This document shows, in pieces, positions 22,971-25,134 of a stretch of DNA of 25,134 nucleotides. How positions within the stretch are numbered: position 1 is the first letter of the stretch; each line of letters opens with the position of its first letter. Below the pieces are notes generated by a model that did not search any database, was not told the DNA's origin, and worked only from the letters and a program-made list of their open reading frames with translations. Location of the stretch: the NCBI GenBank assembly GCA_035530875.1, contig DATKUB010000068.1, positions 1-25,134 of the forward strand, given 5' to 3'. The stretch is from JANXYY01 sp035530875 (GTDB taxonomy: Bacteria > Actinomycetota > Actinomycetes > Nanopelagicales > Nanopelagicaceae). The translations under genes and the position numbers were made by a program.

Positions 22971-23369
22971 ATGAAAGGAATAGAAGACAAGCGACTTGTC
23001 GCCATCCCTATTGGTTTGGCAATGGGCTTCGGGATCTTCCTTATGTTTCTAGCAGCCGTGCTACCGATCCAAACCATTCAGGAGAAATCGGTGACTATCA
23101 CACAAAACACAACGTCGACTTCAGAGGGTCAGTCACCGACAAGTACCCCACTGGCCGTGCACGCCATGCCCCGAAAGAGTCTCGTCAAGGCGTATGGTGT
23201 GAAGGTTCTGGCCTTGGTCGCCGTGCCCACCATCGTCTCGATTGTTGTTGGCTTATTGCTCTGGTTGAGGCAAAGAAGAAAACTAAAGTGGGCGGGAAAT
23301 TCAGCGTGGATCCTGTCGGGGCCCTTCTGGTCGCATGTAATAACGTCGCGCCACTACGCGCGGGAATAA
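22971..23369 (+). CDS. Two-TM membrane protein of unknown function
   Basis: A 132-residue protein with no recognised family. Two hydrophobic segments stand out: residues ~10-33 (VAIPIGLAMGFGIFLMFLAA) and ~76-99 (VLALVAVPTIVSIVVGLLLW). Between them is a Ser/Thr-rich stretch of about 40 residues (ITQNTTSTSEGQSPTSTP), likely exposed outside the cell, and after the second segment a basic RQRRKLKW stretch, likely cytoplasmic. ATG 22971 has GAGGA 9 nt upstream. The gene follows the VanZ-like gene by 70 nt on the same strand. An overlapping frame from 22943 lacks hydrophobic segments and was discarded. Confidence 0.6.
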   Translation: MKGIEDKRLVAIPIGLAMGFGIFLMFLAAVLPIQTIQEKSVTITQNTTSTSEGQSPTSTPLAVHAMPRKSLVKAYGVKVLALVAVPTIVSIVVGLLLWLRQRRKLKWAGNSAWILSGPFWSHVITSRHYARE

Positions 23370-23671
23370 TTCCTTAAGAACGGGACACACGTACCAAGGC
23401 ACGCGAGTTAGTGTCAAAACACAGCACCTATATCAAATTGGTTTACTGCGCTCATGCATGATTTGCCCAATAGATCGCCAGCCTCCCGCTCAGCGCACTC
23501 CCAGATGGTGGCGCCAAGTATCCACAACCCTTGTGTTGCCTACGCGAGGTTTGAGTTCCTTTATGAAATGGTGACAGCTCGGATATCGCGACTTCTTCTT
23601 CACTGGGCGCATATTCGATAGTTACAAACGGGAGCAATGTTAAGAGGACCGGCCGATTAGGGGAAATGCGC
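23370..23671 (+). other. 302-bp gap without a recognisable gene
   Basis: I see no convincing coding frame here. Around 23385-23410 the bases ACACGTACCAAGGCACG, followed shortly by GTTAGTG, loosely resemble repeat copy D and might be a decayed seventh copy, though the match is weak. Confidence 0.4.
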
Positions 23672-24447
23672 GTGGGTAATACGATTATTGCGTACGTCGA
23701 TGAATCTGGAGACACTGGTAATACGCCAGGTCGATCCTCGAAAACTTACACTCTTGGCTGCGTGATGGTAAATGCATTGGACTGGAATGGTTCATTCGAT
23801 GACCTTGTAGCCATGCGTCGTCGACTAAAATCAAGTTTTGAAATTCCAGTTCGAGCTGAGATAAAAGCAAACTATTTGGTTCGAAATGGTGGTCCATTCA
23901 CTAAATTGAATGTTGCCCCAGGACAACGTTCTCTTATTTATCGAGCTCATCTAAATCAGATGGCACAAGACATAAGACTTAGCGCATTTGGAGTTGTCGT
24001 ACATAAGAGTATGAAAGCGCAACCGAGCGAAGTATCGGTGAGGCCTGGACCGTTCTACTACAGCGACTTGAGCGAACTAGCGACAATCAAGGCGGCTGTC
24101 CGGTCATGATCGTCCATGACGAGGGCGAAAATTTACGTATTCGGAAACTAGCGCGATGGTCACGCCGAAGATTGTCCGCCGGTTCCATGACCGGCCCTGG
24201 AAGCCGCCACGTCCCATTTTCGACATTGATAGATGACCCATTTCCAAAAGCCTCACACGAATCGTATTTCCTGCAACTTGCGGATTTAGTGGCGTATTCA
24301 GCATTTAGAAGAATCTACGCTCCATCACCTGCGGTTTCCAACGTCGTTGATTTAAAGATGTGGAACAACCTCGGAAGAGCAATATGCACCGCCGCCAATG
24401 AAAGGGAAACAATAACTGCACCTGGAATCGTTGAAGTCTGGAAATAA
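23672..24447 (+). pseudogene. DUF3800 protein gene interrupted by a frameshift
   Basis: Two abutting frames together make one DUF3800 protein of about 258 residues. The 5' frame starts at GTG 23672 (AGGGG 8 nt upstream) with TIIAYVDESGDTGN, the family's acidic N-terminal motif, and runs to a stop at 24109. The 3' frame, read through from about 24043, gives EAWTVLLQRLERTS, then MIVHDEGENLRIRKLARW and SYFLQLADLVAYSAF, the expected second half. The switch falls near 24035-24045 and fits a one-base deletion. DUF3800 proteins have an RNase H-like fold and often occur in mobile or defence neighbourhoods; their activity is not established. It is either a pseudogene or a sequencing error; no slippery heptamer was seen. 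Confidence 0.8.
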
Positions 24448-24474
24448 AAAAGGCCCCCGATTTTACTCGGGGGC
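24445..24474 (-). terminator. Intrinsic terminator oriented for the minus strand
   Basis: A perfect 8-bp GC-rich stem GCCCCCGA/TCGGGGGC (24453-24460 and 24467-24474) with a 6-nt loop. On the minus strand it is followed by C and six T residues (complement of 24446-24451), an ideal U tract. On the plus strand it is followed by GGGTAG, so it is poor in that direction. It overlaps the DUF3800 stop codon. Confidence 0.75.
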
Positions 24475-24627
24475 GGGTAGGGCCTACACCGACCAATGGG
24501 AAGGTTCGGACCTGTTGAAAGGTTAGCGGAATAGGCTCAAGTGAGGCAAGAGCCGATTGGCCGATCACGTGTTTACGCTGAAATCCGAGCGCCTAAACCA
24601 CCCAGCCGGGTATTTCCAAGCGCCTAG

Positions 24628-24659
24628 TCTTATTCCTTGGCGCGCCCGAAGGGATAAGA
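24628..24659. repeat. 11-bp inverted repeat with 10-nt loop
   Basis: TCTTATTCCTT (24628-24638) pairs with AAGGGATAAGA (24649-24659) with one T-G wobble, enclosing a GC-rich loop GGCGCGCCCG. No T tract follows on either strand, so a terminator is unlikely. It lies 25 bp before repeat copy D. Confidence 0.75.
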
Positions 24660-24683
24660 AACCAAGATTAAAGGCAACCACTA

Positions 24684-24716
24684 CACATGCTAAGGCGCGT
24701 TAATCAACCTTGAAGA
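24684..24716 (+). repeat. Dispersed ~33-bp repeat, copy D
   Basis: Copy reads CACATGCTAAGGCG, then CGTTAATCAACCTTGAAGA. It is close to copies A and C in the tail (CCTTGA) and to F and B in TAATC. Confidence 0.8.
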
Positions 24717-24969
24717 TGGGTGCAGATATTGTTCTACCTTCCAGAGGACTCGATGACCTAACGGATGGAGCCCTAGGCCCTTGCGGTTCAACGACTACCT
24801 TCCGCTCCAAACTCCTATCGAGGAGCCGCGAACGTAGGGCTGAGTTACACCACCAACCCGCAAACGCAGTCGATGCTGGATTAATGACCCTGCGAAGGTG
24901 CCTCGTGGACATGAGTTCATGTTCTCACATAGCGTCGGAAAAACAACCCCTCTCGCCTCAAAACTCCGG

Positions 24970-25004
24970 CGCATGCTGGGGCGATCTTGCTAGCTCTTTT
25001 GAAC
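24970..25004 (+). repeat. Dispersed ~33-bp repeat, copy E (diverged tail)
   Basis: Copy reads CGCATGCTGGGGCG, then ATCTTGCTAGCTCTTTTGAAC. The core is well kept while the tail is the most diverged of the set. Copies D and E enclose only about 250 bp without a gene. Confidence 0.65.
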
Positions 25005-25049
25005 TATGAGAATCGAAGCCGCCTCATTGTTAGAACCAAATTCACTATA

Positions 25050-25134
25050 AGGCGAGCCGCCGCTCACGGGAGGCGAGCCGCCGCTCACGGGAGGCGAGCC
25101 GCCGCTCACGGGAGGCGAGCCGCCGCTCACGGGA
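25050..25134 (+). repeat. 21-bp tandem repeat array R3, at least four units, runs off the window
   Basis: Four identical 21-bp units start at 25050, 25071, 25092 and 25113; the last base begins a fifth. Each carries AGGCGAGCC then GCCGCTCACGGG. Orientation equals that of R2 and is opposite to R1. Identity between units suggests recent expansion. The array reaches the right edge, so its full size is unknown. Confidence 0.95.

Larger units (their letters stand above)
24448..25049. other. About 600 bp without a recognisable gene
   Basis: Frames of up to about 100 codons exist on both strands but none shows a known family, ribosome-binding site or plausible composition. The stretch holds the end of a minus-strand terminator, an 11-bp inverted repeat, repeat copies D and E, and the approach to array R3. 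A non-coding RNA read on the minus strand into the terminator is possible. Confidence 0.6.

Noticed and set aside
22943..23377. Alternative plus-strand frame of 144 codons
   Set aside because: It overlaps the two-TM gene in another frame and lacks membrane segments, a good ribosome-binding site and any family resemblance.
24503..24512. GGTTCGGACC resembling a tRNA T-arm
   Set aside because: No matching T-stem, anticodon arm or acceptor stem can be built around it.
18888..25004. Classical integron attC array
   Set aside because: No integrase gene is in the window, the GTTRRRY core is not conserved, and the conserved tail extends past the expected crossover point. Kept only as an integron-like hypothesis.
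24700..25009. Overlapping frames on both strands (minus 24700-24912, plus 24710-25009)
   Set aside because: No recognisable domain, no ribosome-binding site, and they overlap repeat copies D and E.
25050..25134. CRISPR array
   Set aside because: The 21-bp units are contiguous with no spacers and no cas genes are present.

Overview
The window reads as a chromosomal segment of an actinobacterium (Actinomycetota) of moderate GC, plausibly a small planktonic or freshwater type; that habitat is inference. Support for the phylum: a NucS/EndoMS mismatch endonuclease, a propionyl-CoA carboxylase cluster with the small epsilon subunit and Maf between the beta and alpha subunits, a biotin ligase without a DNA-binding domain, a CPGC zinc-ribbon protein family I know only from this phylum, and many start codons placed 6-8 nt after a TANNNT box, the usual actinobacterial leaderless arrangement. 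No rRNA, tRNA, CRISPR array or recognisable transposase was seen.

Layout. 1-2.85 kb: 3' end of a GH13 alpha-glucosidase, an aldehyde dehydrogenase, and nucS overlapping it. 2.85-4.4 kb: a zinc-ribbon protein and an AbiEi-like/nuclease-like protein, bracketed by two 21-bp tandem-repeat arrays in opposite orientation (four and five units). 4.4-11.07 kb: a GntR/FCD regulator and a probable catabolic operon (dimethylglycine/sarcosine dehydrogenase-like flavoprotein, etfB, etfA, fhs) that would demethylate methylated glycines, pass electrons to ETF and process the folate-bound C1 unit to formate with ATP gain. 11.07-12.5 kb, minus strand: purE and a shortened, motif-poor PurK. 12.58-18.8 kb: GtrA-like membrane protein, biotin ligase (minus), then pccB-accE-maf-polysaccharide deacetylase-accA; the ligase would biotinylate the alpha subunit encoded at the end of this cluster.

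18.8-25.1 kb is accessory in character: methyltransferase, RelA/SpoT-domain protein with a small partner, cupin, GNAT acetyltransferase, VanZ-like protein, two-TM protein and a frameshifted DUF3800 gene. A dispersed repeat of about 33 bp (core CATGCTARGGCG, tail resembling AATCACCCTTGAAG) occurs six times here, always in the same orientation, and splits the region into units of one to three genes. This cassette-like layout, with the candidate RelA/SpoT toxin-antitoxin pair inside it, is the most promising candidate for an undescribed system. A third 21-bp array starts at 25050 and runs off the right edge.

All product names come from reading conserved motifs by eye; no database search or folding program was run.
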